From contig JAMWCW010000010.1 in assembly GCA_023819145.1 (NCBI GenBank), positions 1-59,312 on the forward strand: 59,312 bases of DNA. The letters run 5' to 3'. The stretch comes from Candidatus Omnitrophota bacterium (GTDB taxonomy: Bacteria; Omnitrophota; Gorgyraeia; DTHP01). The position numbers and the translations under genes were made by a program. The notes beneath the pieces are model-generated. The model was not told the origin of the DNA, did not search any database, and worked only from the letters and a program-made list of their open reading frames with translations. Shown here piece by piece: positions 41,993-51,452 of the stretch (positions within the stretch are counted from its first letter, which is position 1; the number at the start of each line of letters is the position of its first letter).

Positions 41993-43207
41993 ATGGGAGA
42001 AGAGACTTTAAGGGAAAAAATAGAGAAAGACATAGAATTAATTCAGCGGGGAGCAGTGGACATTATTTCTCTGGAGGAGCTCCATCAAAAATTGAAAAAT
42101 TTTTATGAGCGAGGGGTGCCCCTTAAGATAAAAGCAGGTTTTGACCCTTCAGCACCAGATTTACACCTTGGACACACTGTGCTTTTACGTAAACTAAAAC
42201 TTTTTCAAGATTTGGGGCATGTGGTTTATTTCTTGATCGGCGATTTTACGGCGAGGATTGGGGATCCTTCTGGGCGCTCGGTTACAAGAAAGCCCCTTTC
42301 ACGGGAGGAAGTAAAAAAGAATGTTTCTACTTACGAGAAACAAATTTTTAAGATTTTGGACAAGGGAAAGACAAAAATAGTCTATAATTCTTCTTGGTGT
42401 GAGAAAATGAAATTTGAAAATATTTTGGACCTTGCCTCCCGTTATACGGTGGCAAGACTTTTGGAACGCGATGATTTTTCTAAGCGTTATAAAGAGAATA
42501 GACCTATAACCTTACTTGAGTTTCTCTATCCACTAATTCAAGGTTACGATTCCGTAGTTTTGGATGCTGATTTAGAGATAGGAGGAACAGACCAGAAATT
42601 CAACCTTTTGGTAGGGCGTGAACTTATGCGGGATTACGGAAAGAGTCCACAGATAATTCTTACCATGCCTCTTCTGGAAGGTACCGATGGTAAAGAAAAA
42701 ATGTCTAAGAGTTTAAATAATTACATTGGTATTGATGAAGATTCCCAGGAGATGTTTGGGAAAATAATGTCTATTCCGGATGAAATCATGCCCAAATATT
42801 ACGAATTGCTTACAAATTTTCCTTTAGAGGTGTTAAAAAATACCCATCCCCGGGAGGCAAAATTAAATTTAGCCAAAGATATTGTTAGGCAGTATCATGG
42901 AGTAATAAAGGCAGAAGACGCTTTTGAGAATTTTGAGCGGGTTTTCAAAAGTAAGGAGGTTCCAGAAAACATCTTAGAGTTTAGAGTTCCACGTGGGGAT
43001 TTGAAAAATGACCGTATCTGGATTGTTAAACTAATGCGCCTGTTGAATTTTGCTTCTACCAATGCCGAAGCAAGACGTTTAATTGAACAAGGTGGAGTGA
43101 GCCTTAATGGTGAGAAGATTACCAATTCCGATTTAGAAATAGAGCTTAAGAAACCGGTGGTACTTAAGGTAGGAAAGTTGAAATTTGCTAAAATTTTTTC
43201 TAAGTGA
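41993..43207 (+). CDS. tyrS: tyrosyl-tRNA synthetase
   Basis: A 404-residue class I synthetase. The ATG at 41993 fits the GAGGTGG Shine-Dalgarno better than an in-frame TTG at 41987. [13 protein letters not shown] is the HIGH motif and [14 protein letters not shown] the KMSKS loop. [20 protein letters not shown] is the tyrosine pocket. A C-terminal S4 RNA-binding domain ([20 protein letters not shown]) is present. It is of the TyrRS-Z-like bacterial class. Last gene of the long + run before a new promoter at 43259. Confidence 0.95.
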   Translation: MGEETLREKIEKDIELIQRGAVDIISLEELHQKLKNFYERGVPLKIKAGFDPSAPDLHLGHTVLLRKLKLFQDLGHVVYFLIGDFTARIGDPSGRSVTRKPLSREEVKKNVSTYEKQIFKILDKGKTKIVYNSSWCEKMKFENILDLASRYTVARLLERDDFSKRYKENRPITLLEFLYPLIQGYDSVVLDADLEIGGTDQKFNLLVGRELMRDYGKSPQIILTMPLLEGTDGKEKMSKSLNNYIGIDEDSQEMFGKIMSIPDEIMPKYYELLTNFPLEVLKNTHPREAKLNLAKDIVRQYHGVIKAEDAFENFERVFKSKEVPENILEFRVPRGDLKNDRIWIVKLMRLLNFASTNAEARRLIEQGGVSLNGEKITNSDLEIELKKPVVLKVGKLKFAKIFSK

Positions 43208-43258
43208 ATACTGTTTTATTTTACGCTGTCCTCTGTATAACTCTTTAGTGGAATTCGC

Positions 43259-43287
43259 TTGCCTTTCCCCTTCTTCTAAAGTATAAT
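43259..43287 (+). promoter_or_regulatory. sigma70 promoter, leaderless
   Basis: TTGCCT (43259-43264), 17-base spacer and a perfect TATAAT (43282-43287). Transcription starting 7 bases further would begin at or next to the ATG at 43295, with no room for a Shine-Dalgarno site. Confidence 0.6.
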
Positions 43288-43294
43288 TTTCTCT

Positions 43295-44257
43295 ATGAAA
43301 ATAAAGGCGTTAAGTCTTTTTTCTGGAGGATTAGATTCTACTTTAGCGACAAAAATAATCCTCGATTTAGGAATAGAATTAAAGGCGGTTTATTTTTACA
43401 CAGTTTTCTGTCCGCATAGTAGGGATAAAGAAGGTTGTGAGCGAGTTATCCGGAATATAGCAGAAGAATTGGATGTTACTCTTGAAATAAAAGATGTTTC
43501 AGAAGAGTTCTTAGAAGTGGTTAAATCGCCTAAGTATGGTTACGGCAACAACTTAAATCCTTGTATTGATTGCAGAATTTTTATGCTCAAGAAGACAAAA
43601 GAATGTATGCTTGAGAACGATGCTAAGTTTGTGGTTACGGGTGAGGTGTTAGGAGAAAGACCGATGTCTCAGAATTTACGCAGTTTGGAATTGATAGACA
43701 GAGAAGCCGCTTTAGAGGGTTTTGTTTTGAGGCCACTTTCGGCAAAGTTATTAGAGCCAACCATTCCTGAAAAAGAGGGCTGGGTAGAGAGAGAAAAACT
43801 TTTTTCCATCCAGGGACGTTCACGGAAAAAACAATTTGAACTTTTGAAAAAATTAAATATTAAAAATTATTTAGAACCAGCAGGAGGTTGTCTTCTTACC
43901 GACCCAATTTTTTCTCAGAGGGTTGAAGAACTTTTAGAATATAACGAACTGGACTTAGATAATATTAATCTTCTAAAATTGGGGAGATATTTTCGTATCT
44001 CTTCAGGATTAAAACTAGTGGTGGGAAGAAATGAGGAGGATAATCGAAAATTGATAAATTTTGCTAAACCAAAAGATTTACTACTGCAGGTGATAGAAAC
44101 ACCAGGACCGGTTGCTTTAGCAAAAGGGGAAGATACCGATAAATTTATAAACGAGATTTCTAAAAAGGTTGCCTCTTATGCCGATAAGGTTAAAGGGGCA
44201 GTAAAAATTGTTTTAAAGAGAAAAGAACCTTTTCTGGAAGAGGTTCTAACTGTATAA
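43295..44257 (+). CDS. PP-loop ATPase with NFACT-like tail (tRNA thiolation family)
   Basis: A 320-residue protein. The PP-loop motif SGGLDSTLA is at residues 10-18, followed by the ThiI/MnmA-type region with paired cysteines in YGYGNNLNPCIDCRIFMLKK and GGCLLTDPIF. The C-terminal third (about 225-275: GRYFRISSGLKLVVGRNEE) resembles the NFACT-R/DUF814 RNA-binding region. Often annotated as a tRNA 2-thiouridylase or its homologue. It probably modifies tRNA with sulfur, target unknown. nadE follows, another PP-loop protein. The message should be leaderless. Confidence 0.75.
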   Translation: MKIKALSLFSGGLDSTLATKIILDLGIELKAVYFYTVFCPHSRDKEGCERVIRNIAEELDVTLEIKDVSEEFLEVVKSPKYGYGNNLNPCIDCRIFMLKKTKECMLENDAKFVVTGEVLGERPMSQNLRSLELIDREAALEGFVLRPLSAKLLEPTIPEKEGWVEREKLFSIQGRSRKKQFELLKKLNIKNYLEPAGGCLLTDPIFSQRVEELLEYNELDLDNINLLKLGRYFRISSGLKLVVGRNEEDNRKLINFAKPKDLLLQVIETPGPVALAKGEDTDKFINEISKKVASYADKVKGAVKIVLKRKEPFLEEVLTV

Positions 44258-44293
44258 TCTGGTTTCTAATTATTATAAACGTATTTAGTTGAG

Positions 44294-45019
44294 ATGATAA
44301 ACTTGGATAAAAAGATAATTTCTTGGATAAAAAAGGAATTAAAGAATTCTGGAAAAAAAGGAATTGTTCTAGGATTGAGCGGAGGAGTTGACTCAGCGGT
44401 CACCGCAGTTTTGGCAAAACAGGCAGTAAAAGACAGCCTTTTATGTCTTGTGCTTCCTTGCGAAAGTTCACAAGAAGATTTGGATGATGCGACGCTTTTG
44501 TCTCAGATTTTTGGTCTGGCGACAAAGGTTGTTGATTTGACCGATAGTTATCGAAGGCTGACCCAGATTTTACCTACAGGTAATAGAATTGCTTATGCAA
44601 ACTTAAAGGCAAGGTTAAGGATGCTTGTACTTTATTACTTTGCCAATAAACTTAACTATTTAGTTTGCGGAACCTCTAATAAATCAGAGTTACTCTGTGG
44701 ATATTTTACAAAATTTGGAGACGGAGCAGCAGACATTCTCCCTTTAGGAGACCTTTTGAAGTCTCAGGTGAGAAGGCTGGCTAAAGAAATAGAAATACCG
44801 GAAAAAATAATTAATAAAATTCCTACCGCAGGACTCTGGCCCGGGCAGGCAGATGAAAAAGAATTAGGAATTAGCTATCAGGAGTTGGATGAGATATTGG
44901 AAGGATTGGAGAACAAAAAAAAGATTAAACCCTCACCCCGATTAAAGAAAATAAAGAGTTTAATAAAAAATACGGAACACAAACGGCAAATGCCAAGAAT
45001 TTGTAAAATAGTTAAATAG
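44294..45019 (+). CDS. nadE: NH3-dependent NAD+ synthetase
   Basis: A 241-residue enzyme amidating nicotinate adenine dinucleotide. The PP-loop LGLSGGVDSAVTA is at residues about 27-39. YANLKARLRMLVLYYFANK, CGTSNKSELLCGYFTK and FGDGAADILPLGDLLKSQV are all family signatures. No glutaminase (nitrilase) domain is fused, so free ammonia is used. glnA lies near but is not in the same unit. Starts at ATG 44294 with weak upstream site; 36 bases after the PP-loop gene. Confidence 0.94.
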   Translation: MINLDKKIISWIKKELKNSGKKGIVLGLSGGVDSAVTAVLAKQAVKDSLLCLVLPCESSQEDLDDATLLSQIFGLATKVVDLTDSYRRLTQILPTGNRIAYANLKARLRMLVLYYFANKLNYLVCGTSNKSELLCGYFTKFGDGAADILPLGDLLKSQVRRLAKEIEIPEKIINKIPTAGLWPGQADEKELGISYQELDEILEGLENKKKIKPSPRLKKIKSLIKNTEHKRQMPRICKIVK

Positions 45020-45070
45020 TTTTCCATTTAACTTTTAAACAATTAATATTTAATTAATGGGGAGGTTAAA

Positions 45071-45556
45071 ATGGATGAGATATTGGAGATTTTAGAAAAA
45101 GATGCCCGAACTACTCCAGAAGAAATAGCTAAGATGACTAACAGGAAGGTTTCTGAGGTAGTTAAGGCAATAAAGAAGTATGAGAAGGAAGGAATAATTC
45201 TTGGGTATAAAGCAATAATTAATCAGGAATTGATAAAAGATGAAGATAATGAAGTGCGCGCCCTGATTGAGGTAAATGTTACTCCGCAAAAGAATTTGGG
45301 TTTTGACCACATTGCGGAAAGAATTTATCAATTTCCCGAAGTAATAAGTTGTTATCTTGTTTCTGGAACATACGATTTACTTTTGGTTGTAGAGGGTAAA
45401 AACATCCACACTGTTTCCAATTTTGTTGCAGAAAAACTTTCTCCTTTAGAGAATGTGAGGGGAACGGTGACCCATTTCTTGTTGAAAAAATATAAAGAAA
45501 ATGGAGTAATATTGAAACACAAGGAAGAAAATAGACGCATAGCGATTTCTTATTAA
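45071..45556 (+). CDS. Lrp/AsnC-family regulator
   Basis: A 161-residue protein. Residues about 1-60 form the AsnC-type winged helix (ILEKDARTTPEEIAKM and VSEVVKAIKKYEKEGIILGY). Residues about 65-145 are the RAM/ACT-like effector domain (ALIEVNVTPQKNLGFDHIAE; SGTYDLLLVVEGKNI). It would form octamers and sense an amino acid. Its neighbours are nadE and, downstream, an aminotransferase, glnA and ilv genes, so amino-acid-nitrogen control is plausible. GGGGAGG lies before the ATG. The AT-rich 45040-45060 stretch with an ATTAAT repeat could be its own operator. Confidence 0.88.
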   Translation: MDEILEILEKDARTTPEEIAKMTNRKVSEVVKAIKKYEKEGIILGYKAIINQELIKDEDNEVRALIEVNVTPQKNLGFDHIAERIYQFPEVISCYLVSGTYDLLLVVEGKNIHTVSNFVAEKLSPLENVRGTVTHFLLKKYKENGVILKHKEENRRIAISY

Positions 45557-45633
45557 GGGTTTGCTTTGTTTTGTTAGTTGATTTTGTTTGTATATTGATT
45601 AATCCAAAAAGGATAACGATTTAAACGAATCCA

Positions 45634-46800
45634 ATGGGAATAACGAAAATGGTTTCTAAACGCGTGGAAAATCTGGCACCTTCGGGTATCCGCCAATTTT
45701 TTGATTTAGTGTTAGGGATGAAGGAAGTAATTTCTCTGGGTGTGGGAGAACCAGATTTTGTTACTCCTTGGCATATCCGTGAGGCAGGGATTTATGCTTT
45801 AGAACAGGGATTTACTTCTTATACCTCCAACAAAGGGCTTTTTAAATTAAGACTCTCCATCTCACGCTTTCTTAAGAAGCGTTATGGCTTAGAATATGAC
45901 CCGGAGGAAGAGATTTTGGTTACGGTAGGAACAAGTGAAGGATTGGATTTGGTTTTAAGAGCCATTCTTGAGCCAGAAGAGAAGGTACTTATCCCTCAGC
46001 CGAGTTATGTTTCTTATGGACCGGTTACCATTCTTGCCGGAGGAGAACCTGTTTATTTAGAAACAAGGTCAGCTGAAGGGTTCAAATTGCATCCTGAGAC
46101 GATAGAAAAGGCATGTAAAAAAAATACCAAGGCAATAATTCTAAATTATCCTGCCAATCCTACAGGAGTTTCTTATACGAAAAAAGAACTAGAAGAGATA
46201 AAGAAAATTATCCTAAAGAAAAACCTTTTAGTAATTAGTGATGAAATATACGATGAATTGACTTATGATTTTTCGCATACCCCTTTTGCTTCGTTGAAAG
46301 GGGTAAAGGATAATACAATTTATCTAAACGGTTTTTCTAAAGCATATGCTATGACGGGCTGGCGTGTGGGTTATGTTTGTGGCAGAAAGGAGATTATCTC
46401 TGCAATGAACAAGATACATCAGTATACAATAATGTGTGTTCCAATTATAAGTCAAATGGCCGCTTCTGAAGCGTTGGAAAGTGGCCAAAAACAAGTGGAA
46501 GAGATGAAAAATGAGTATAGAAGAAGGAGAGAGTTTGTGGTTCAGAGGTTGAATGAGATAGGACTTGAATGTTTTAAACCCCAAGGAGCGTTTTATGTTT
46601 TTCCTGTTATCAATAAAACCGGATTAAGTTCTTTAGAATTTGCTAACCATCTTTTAAAAGAAGAGAAAGTAGCAGTTGTTCCCGGAACTGCTTTTGGTTC
46701 TTGTGGAGAGGGTTTTGTAAGAATTTCCTATGCAGCAAGTATGGATAAACTTAAGGAAGCAATGAAACGCATAGAGTCTTTTCTCAAAAAATGTTGTTAA
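45634..46800 (+). CDS. class I/II aminotransferase (aspartate aminotransferase type)
   Basis: A 388-residue PLP enzyme. ISLGVGEPDFVTPWHIREA near residue 35, NYPANPTGVSYTKKE, then the PLP-lysine motif YLNGFSKAYAMTGWRVGY. GEGFVRISYA carries the C-terminal arginine. It belongs to the PatA/AspC-I-gamma group, which act on aspartate, alanine or aromatic donors. Placed after an Lrp/AsnC regulator and before glnA. Substrate not readable from sequence. The upstream site is poor (AACGAATCCAATG). Confidence 0.87.
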   Translation: MGITKMVSKRVENLAPSGIRQFFDLVLGMKEVISLGVGEPDFVTPWHIREAGIYALEQGFTSYTSNKGLFKLRLSISRFLKKRYGLEYDPEEEILVTVGTSEGLDLVLRAILEPEEKVLIPQPSYVSYGPVTILAGGEPVYLETRSAEGFKLHPETIEKACKKNTKAIILNYPANPTGVSYTKKELEEIKKIILKKNLLVISDEIYDELTYDFSHTPFASLKGVKDNTIYLNGFSKAYAMTGWRVGYVCGRKEIISAMNKIHQYTIMCVPIISQMAASEALESGQKQVEEMKNEYRRRREFVVQRLNEIGLECFKPQGAFYVFPVINKTGLSSLEFANHLLKEEKVAVVPGTAFGSCGEGFVRISYAASMDKLKEAMKRIESFLKKCC

Positions 46801-46910
46801 TTTAAGATGAATTTAGATCCTAAACACAGAGTCCATATTTCTGAAAAGCGACATCAGTTCTGAGTTTATTTAGGGTTTATTGTAACAATATTTGATAATG
46901 GAGGAGAAAG

Positions 46911-48239
46911 ATGGCAGTAAGAACGAAACAGGATATTTTGAAAGTGGTTAAAGAGAAGAAGGTGAAATTTATTCGTTTATGGTTTACCGATGTGCTTGGT
47001 TTTTTGAAGGGGTTCACTATTACCATAAACGAACTACCGCGTGCCTTGGAAGATGGAATGGGATTTGACGGCTCTTCTATTGAGGGATTTGCACGTATAG
47101 AAGAATCGGATATGATTGCTCGTCCTGACCTTCGGACATTTGCTATTTTACCTTGGGAGTCGAAAGAAGAACCTATTGCCAGGATGTTTTGTGATATTTA
47201 TACTCCAAGGGGTAATCCCTTTGAAGCAGACCCGCGCTTTGTGCTGAAGAAAAATTTAGAACGAGCGAAGAAAATGGGATTTACATTTTATGTAGGTCCG
47301 GAATTGGAATTTTTCTATTTTAACAATCCAAAAAATACAATTTTTTTGGATAGAGGAAGTTATTTTGACCTTACTCCTTTAGACATTGCGCAGAGTGTAA
47401 GAAATGACACTGTGAATGCCTTGGAAGAATCAGGAATTATTGTTGAATATAGCCACCATGAAGTATCTTCCAGTCAGCATGAGATTGACCTGCGTTATAA
47501 CGAAGCACTTCTCATGGCAGATAGTGTGATGACTTATCGGTTAGCAGTTAAGGAAATTGCCCAACAGAAAGGGCTCCATGCTACCTTTATGCCCAAGCCA
47601 GTTTATGGGATAAATGGCTCGGGAATGCATACGCACCAGTCTCTATTCAAGGGAGACAAAAATGCTTTTTTTGACCCTAAAGATAAATTGCATTTGTCTC
47701 AAATAGCAAAATATTTTATTGCGGGTCTTTTAAAACATGCTCAGGAAATCACTTCCATAACCAATCAATGGGTCAATTCTTACAAACGCCTTGTCCCTGG
47801 CTATGAGGCGCCGGTATATATCTGTTGGGCACAGATGAACCGTTCGGCACTTATTCGTGTTCCGATGTATAAACCCGGGAAAGAAAAATCGATGCGTGTG
47901 GAGTATCGTGCACCTGACCCTGCGTGTAATCCCTATTTAGCCTTTTCGGTGATGCTTGCTGCTGGACTGGAGGGTATAGAGAAAAAATACGAACTTCCTC
48001 CTTCTGCCAATGATAATATCTATGAAATGACAGAAGAAGAGAGAAGGAAGGCAAAGATTGGTTCATTGCCTGAGGATTTGTATGAGGCAATAAAAATCAC
48101 CGAGAGGTCAGAGTTGGTAAAAAGAGCGCTTGGCGAGAGAGTTTTTGAATACTTTATCCGGAATAAAAAGATGGAGTGGGACGAATATAAAGCACAGGTA
48201 ACACATTACGAAATAGAGAAATATTTACCGATATTGTAA
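46911..48239 (+). CDS. glnA: glutamine synthetase, type I
   Basis: A 442-residue enzyme. FDGSSIEGFARIEESD at about residue 52-67, the metal-binding ELEFFYF, the ammonia/glutamate site SGMHTHQSLFK, and VEYRAPDPACNPYLAF are present. The length is short type I (alpha-like, as in Bacillus and Thermotoga), without the adenylylation Tyr loop NLYDLPPE of E. coli-type enzymes, so regulation by feedback or a repressor is likelier. ATTGT-A-ACAAT (46879-46889) upstream might be an operator. GGAGG precedes the ATG. Confidence 0.95.
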   Translation: MAVRTKQDILKVVKEKKVKFIRLWFTDVLGFLKGFTITINELPRALEDGMGFDGSSIEGFARIEESDMIARPDLRTFAILPWESKEEPIARMFCDIYTPRGNPFEADPRFVLKKNLERAKKMGFTFYVGPELEFFYFNNPKNTIFLDRGSYFDLTPLDIAQSVRNDTVNALEESGIIVEYSHHEVSSSQHEIDLRYNEALLMADSVMTYRLAVKEIAQQKGLHATFMPKPVYGINGSGMHTHQSLFKGDKNAFFDPKDKLHLSQIAKYFIAGLLKHAQEITSITNQWVNSYKRLVPGYEAPVYICWAQMNRSALIRVPMYKPGKEKSMRVEYRAPDPACNPYLAFSVMLAAGLEGIEKKYELPPSANDNIYEMTEEERRKAKIGSLPEDLYEAIKITERSELVKRALGERVFEYFIRNKKMEWDEYKAQVTHYEIEKYLPIL

Positions 48240-48268
48240 GATATTGTAAAACATGAAAGGAGTAAGCT

Positions 48269-49924
48269 ATGCGGAGTGATATTTATAAAGGGTCTTACCA
48301 ATTTGCTCCTCATCGAGCACTTCTTTATGCAACGGGGATTTCAAGAAGAGACTTGCATAAACCGTTCATCGCGGTGGCCACTGCTTATACCGATATCATT
48401 CCCGGCCATGTCCATATGCGTTCTCTGGAACGCTCCATTGAACGGGGGATTATGGCAGGAGGAGGTGTGCCTTTTTTCTTTGGTGTTCCTGGGATTTGTG
48501 ATGGTATTGCCATGGGACACTCGGGCATGAAATATTCGCTTGCCTCCCGAGAATTAATTGCCGATATAGTTGAAACAGTGATCAATGCCCATGCTTTAGA
48601 CGGGCTTGTTTGTCTTACTAACTGTGATAAGATAACTCCAGGTATGCTTATGGCTTGTGCAAGACTAAATATTCCCACAATAGTGGTGACTGCGGGACCA
48701 ATGTTGGGAGGAAGATATAAGCAACAACGGCTTGCTTTGGTCAGAGGTGCATTTGAGGCGGTGGGTAGATTTGAGAAAAAAGAAATAGACAGAAAAGAGT
48801 TGGAGGAAGTAGAGTTATGTGCCTGTCCGGGTGCAGGTTCTTGTCAGGGACTCTATACTGCCAATACTATGGCTTGTTTGACGGAAGCAATGGGAATGAG
48901 TCTCCCAGGTTGTGCCACTGCTTTAGCAGTTTCGGCAAAAAAATTACGCATTGCTCAAGAAAGCGGAGAAAGGATCGTGGAGTTGGTAAAAGAAAACATT
49001 ACTCCACGTAAGATTATGAACCTTAAAAGTTTCAAAAATGCCATTACCGTGGATATGGCTTTGGGGGGTTCTACCAATACTGTTTTACATCTTATGGCCA
49101 TTGCTCAAGAGGCGAAGGTAAAACTTGATTTGGATTTGTTTGATGAAATAAGCAGAAAAACCCCCAACATCGCTTGTATTGAACCTGCAGGTGAATATTT
49201 TATGGAAGATTTGGAATACGCCGGTGGAATTCCCGCGGTGCTTAAACGCTTAGAAGGTTTTTTGGAAGATAATTTTACAGTTTCTGGTAGAAGAATAAAA
49301 GAGATTGCCAAAGAGGCAGTAATTTTTGATGAGGAGGTAATTCGTCCTTTAGAACGTGCCTATCGTTTTGAGGGCGGGATTGCTATTTTAAAAGGAAATC
49401 TTGCTCCGGAAGGGGCGGTAGTAAAACAATCTGCGGTAAGTGAAAAGGTTTTGAAGTTTAGAGGTAGAGCCAAAGTTTTTGATTCTGAAGAATCCGCTAT
49501 GAAATTTATTTTACAGCGAAAGATTAAGGAAAAGAGCGTGATTGTCATTAGATACGAAGGTCCTAAAGGTGGTCCTGGAATGAGAGAGATGCTTAGTCCT
49601 ACTTCTGCCATTGCGGGTATGGGATTAGCAGAGTCTGTCGCTTTAATTACCGATGGAAGATTTTCCGGAGGGACCCGCGGTCCATGTATTGGGCATATTT
49701 CACCTGAAGCAGCCGAAGGCGGTCCTCTGGCTATCTTAAAGGATGGCGATGTGGTTAATATCGATATTCCCGCAAGAAAACTTGAAGTGGAATTAGACCG
49801 ACATCAGATAGAAAGACGCTTGAAAATGCTTAAGCCATTTACCCCCAAAGTAAAATCAGGTTATCTTTTCCGCTATACCAAAGAAGTTACCTCAGCTTCA
49901 AGTGGAGCGGTGTTTAAGGAATAG
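48269..49924 (+). CDS. ilvD: dihydroxy-acid dehydratase
   Basis: A 551-residue iron-sulfur enzyme making 2-oxoisovalerate and 2-oxo-3-methylvalerate. The cluster cysteines lie in [11 protein letters not shown] and [16 protein letters not shown], with a third near the N-terminus ([15 protein letters not shown]). [18 protein letters not shown] and [16 protein letters not shown] are the substrate motifs. GAAAGGAG precedes the ATG. ilvB, ilvN and ilvC follow after the transaldolase. No leu or ilvE genes are seen nearby. Confidence 0.96.
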   Translation: MRSDIYKGSYQFAPHRALLYATGISRRDLHKPFIAVATAYTDIIPGHVHMRSLERSIERGIMAGGGVPFFFGVPGICDGIAMGHSGMKYSLASRELIADIVETVINAHALDGLVCLTNCDKITPGMLMACARLNIPTIVVTAGPMLGGRYKQQRLALVRGAFEAVGRFEKKEIDRKELEEVELCACPGAGSCQGLYTANTMACLTEAMGMSLPGCATALAVSAKKLRIAQESGERIVELVKENITPRKIMNLKSFKNAITVDMALGGSTNTVLHLMAIAQEAKVKLDLDLFDEISRKTPNIACIEPAGEYFMEDLEYAGGIPAVLKRLEGFLEDNFTVSGRRIKEIAKEAVIFDEEVIRPLERAYRFEGGIAILKGNLAPEGAVVKQSAVSEKVLKFRGRAKVFDSEESAMKFILQRKIKEKSVIVIRYEGPKGGPGMREMLSPTSAIAGMGLAESVALITDGRFSGGTRGPCIGHISPEAAEGGPLAILKDGDVVNIDIPARKLEVELDRHQIERRLKMLKPFTPKVKSGYLFRYTKEVTSASSGAVFKE

Positions 49925-50005
49925 GAGTTTGGTTTTAGTTGCGTATCTTTTAGGTTTTGAGTAGAAAGAATTTTCTAAGTTCTAAATGTAATTTCCGTGC
50001 CCACC

Positions 50006-50034
50006 TTGACATAAACAAAATCATATGCTATCTT
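50006..50034 (+). promoter_or_regulatory. sigma70 promoter for the exported transaldolase
   Basis: TTGACA (50006-50011), a 17-base spacer and TATCTT (50029-50034). The start would be near 50041, with about 57 bases before the ATG at 50098. The intergenic stretch 49925-50097 holds nothing else that I can see. Confidence 0.55.
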
Positions 50035-50097
50035 TAATTTTGTAGAGTTTTATATTTATTTTCATCCTGCCAGAATATTTTAAAAGGTACATAAGCG

Positions 50098-50781
50098 ATG
50101 AAAAAAAAGGGTTTAGTTTTTTGGTTTGCTACCTTGACTTATTTATCTCTCCTCTTGCCTCAAACAGTCTTGTGTCGTAGAGTAAAAGATGATTTGTCCT
50201 TGCGGATTAACGCCGTGGTCAAGGCAATACAGGCACAGGGTACGCAGGTCTGGGTGGATACTGCCGAGCCTACAGAGGTTAAAAAAGCGGTAGATTTAGG
50301 AGCTAGCGGTGGCACTTCTAATCCCGCACTCATTACTGAGGCGATTAGAAAAAATCCCCAAATTTACGAAAAAAGAATTCTCACTTTGGCAGATAAATAT
50401 TTAAAAGGTCCGAGAATGTACACAGAGCGTCTTTTGGATATGGGAAGGACTTTAGAAAGATTAAACATAGATGAAGACCCTTTGCTCAAAGCAGTTTTGC
50501 TGGAACTTACTGCCGATTTGTTAGAAAGTGCCTTAAAGGGATTCTCCGGCCCCATAAGTTGGGAAGTTGACCCTCGCTTTCATAACGATACAGAGGCGAT
50601 GGTAGAGGAGGCGAATTTAATTTATCAAATAGCTGAGGAGAGAGGTTTAGATGTAGAGAGAATTTTTATAAAAATTCCCGCTACCGAGGCAGGTTTAAAA
50701 ACGACGGAAATTCTTATCGCTTCTGGAATAAATGTAAATTTGACTCTAGTTTTTCCATTGCCCAGGCACTTGAGGGTTTGA
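50098..50781 (+). CDS. tal: transaldolase with signal peptide, N-terminal part (frameshifted)
   Basis: This frame carries a signal peptide (residues about 6-26, ending LLLPQTVLC), then RRVKDD, then the transaldolase fold: VWVDTAEPTEVKKAVDLGAS, GGTSNPALITEA and the Schiff-base lysine in IFIKIPATEAG. At about 50748 the reading frame breaks: GTTTTTCC should be read as GTT TTT TCC, and one T is missing. The continuation is the frame at 50778. The enzyme normally works in the cytosol in the pentose phosphate pathway; a signal peptide here is unexpected. The motif after it matches other exported proteins of this window. Confidence 0.8.
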   Translation: MKKKGLVFWFATLTYLSLLLPQTVLCRRVKDDLSLRINAVVKAIQAQGTQVWVDTAEPTEVKKAVDLGASGGTSNPALITEAIRKNPQIYEKRILTLADKYLKGPRMYTERLLDMGRTLERLNIDEDPLLKAVLLELTADLLESALKGFSGPISWEVDPRFHNDTEAMVEEANLIYQIAEERGLDVERIFIKIPATEAGLKTTEILIASGINVNLTLVFPLPRHLRV

Positions 50782-51368
50782 GAAGATTTGAGATAGGTAT
50801 ACAAAAAGCCCAAGAATCCGGTTTAGAGAATGATAAGATTAAGATGTGCATTAGTCCGTTTTTAGGAAGATGGGATGATTTTTTGGCAAGAGAGGGCAAT
50901 GATATAAAAGATTATCAAGGTAATCCTATAGCAGGCATATATTTTGCAAAGCTCCTCCAAAAAAGGTACTTAGCAGAAATAGAACAAGGAGGGTACTCAT
51001 TTTCTCACAGGCCCCAAATAATTACGGCAAGTATAAGAAATACAAATCATATCCAGCATTTGCTGGGAGCAGACATTTTTGCTATTCCCCCCACGGTTTT
51101 ATCTTCAGCGGAGTTTGCTTTGCTTCCTATAGAGAAAAGAACCACAGATGAGCCTGTAGCTGATGAATTATTAGCGAGATTATTAGAGAACGAGTTATTT
51201 GCGAGGTCAATGAAAGACATGATTTCTTTTGAAGAAGGTGGTTTAACTCTTTACGAAATTGACCACCATCCCCTCGTTGTAGAAGGTAACTTTAAATTTA
51301 TCCAACCCTATAAGGAACTACTGGAGTTAATTGAGAAAGTATTAACTTCTGGTTTTACTCTTCCCTAA
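50778..51368 (+). CDS. tal: transaldolase, C-terminal part (frameshifted)
   Basis: The frame continues the transaldolase; the real junction is near 50748 (VFSIAQALEGLRRFEIG), upstream of the ATG-less start-like codon at 50778. The C-terminal part has ISPFLGRWDDFLAREGND with the conserved FLGRWDD phosphate-site segment, and GADIFAIPPTVL. Together with the preceding frame it gives a protein of about 423 residues. The break is a single base in a run of Ts, typical of homopolymer error, but true mutation or slippage by tRNA-Phe (TTT to TTT) are possible. Completes the gene. Confidence 0.7.
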   Translation: MRRFEIGIQKAQESGLENDKIKMCISPFLGRWDDFLAREGNDIKDYQGNPIAGIYFAKLLQKRYLAEIEQGGYSFSHRPQIITASIRNTNHIQHLLGADIFAIPPTVLSSAEFALLPIEKRTTDEPVADELLARLLENELFARSMKDMISFEEGGLTLYEIDHHPLVVEGNFKFIQPYKELLELIEKVLTSGFTLP

Positions 51369-51384
51369 ACGTTAGATAATTTAT

Positions 51385-51413
51385 TTGCAAAGGTGCTTCT
51401 CTTTTGTTATAAT
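51385..51413 (+). promoter_or_regulatory. sigma70 promoter for ilvBNC
   Basis: TTGCAA (51385-51390), 17-base spacer ending TGT and perfect TATAAT (51408-51413). Transcription should start near 51420, about 33 bases before ilvB. The leader has no Shine-Dalgarno site and no evident attenuator. Confidence 0.65.
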
Positions 51414-51452
51414 TGCAACAAATAAATTAAACCATTTTTCAATTTTTAAAAT

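Noticed and set aside
50736-50784. Programmed frameshift in the transaldolase
   Set aside because: No clean X-XXY-YYZ heptamer in the zero frame and no downstream pseudoknot could be seen; an indel in the T run is simpler.
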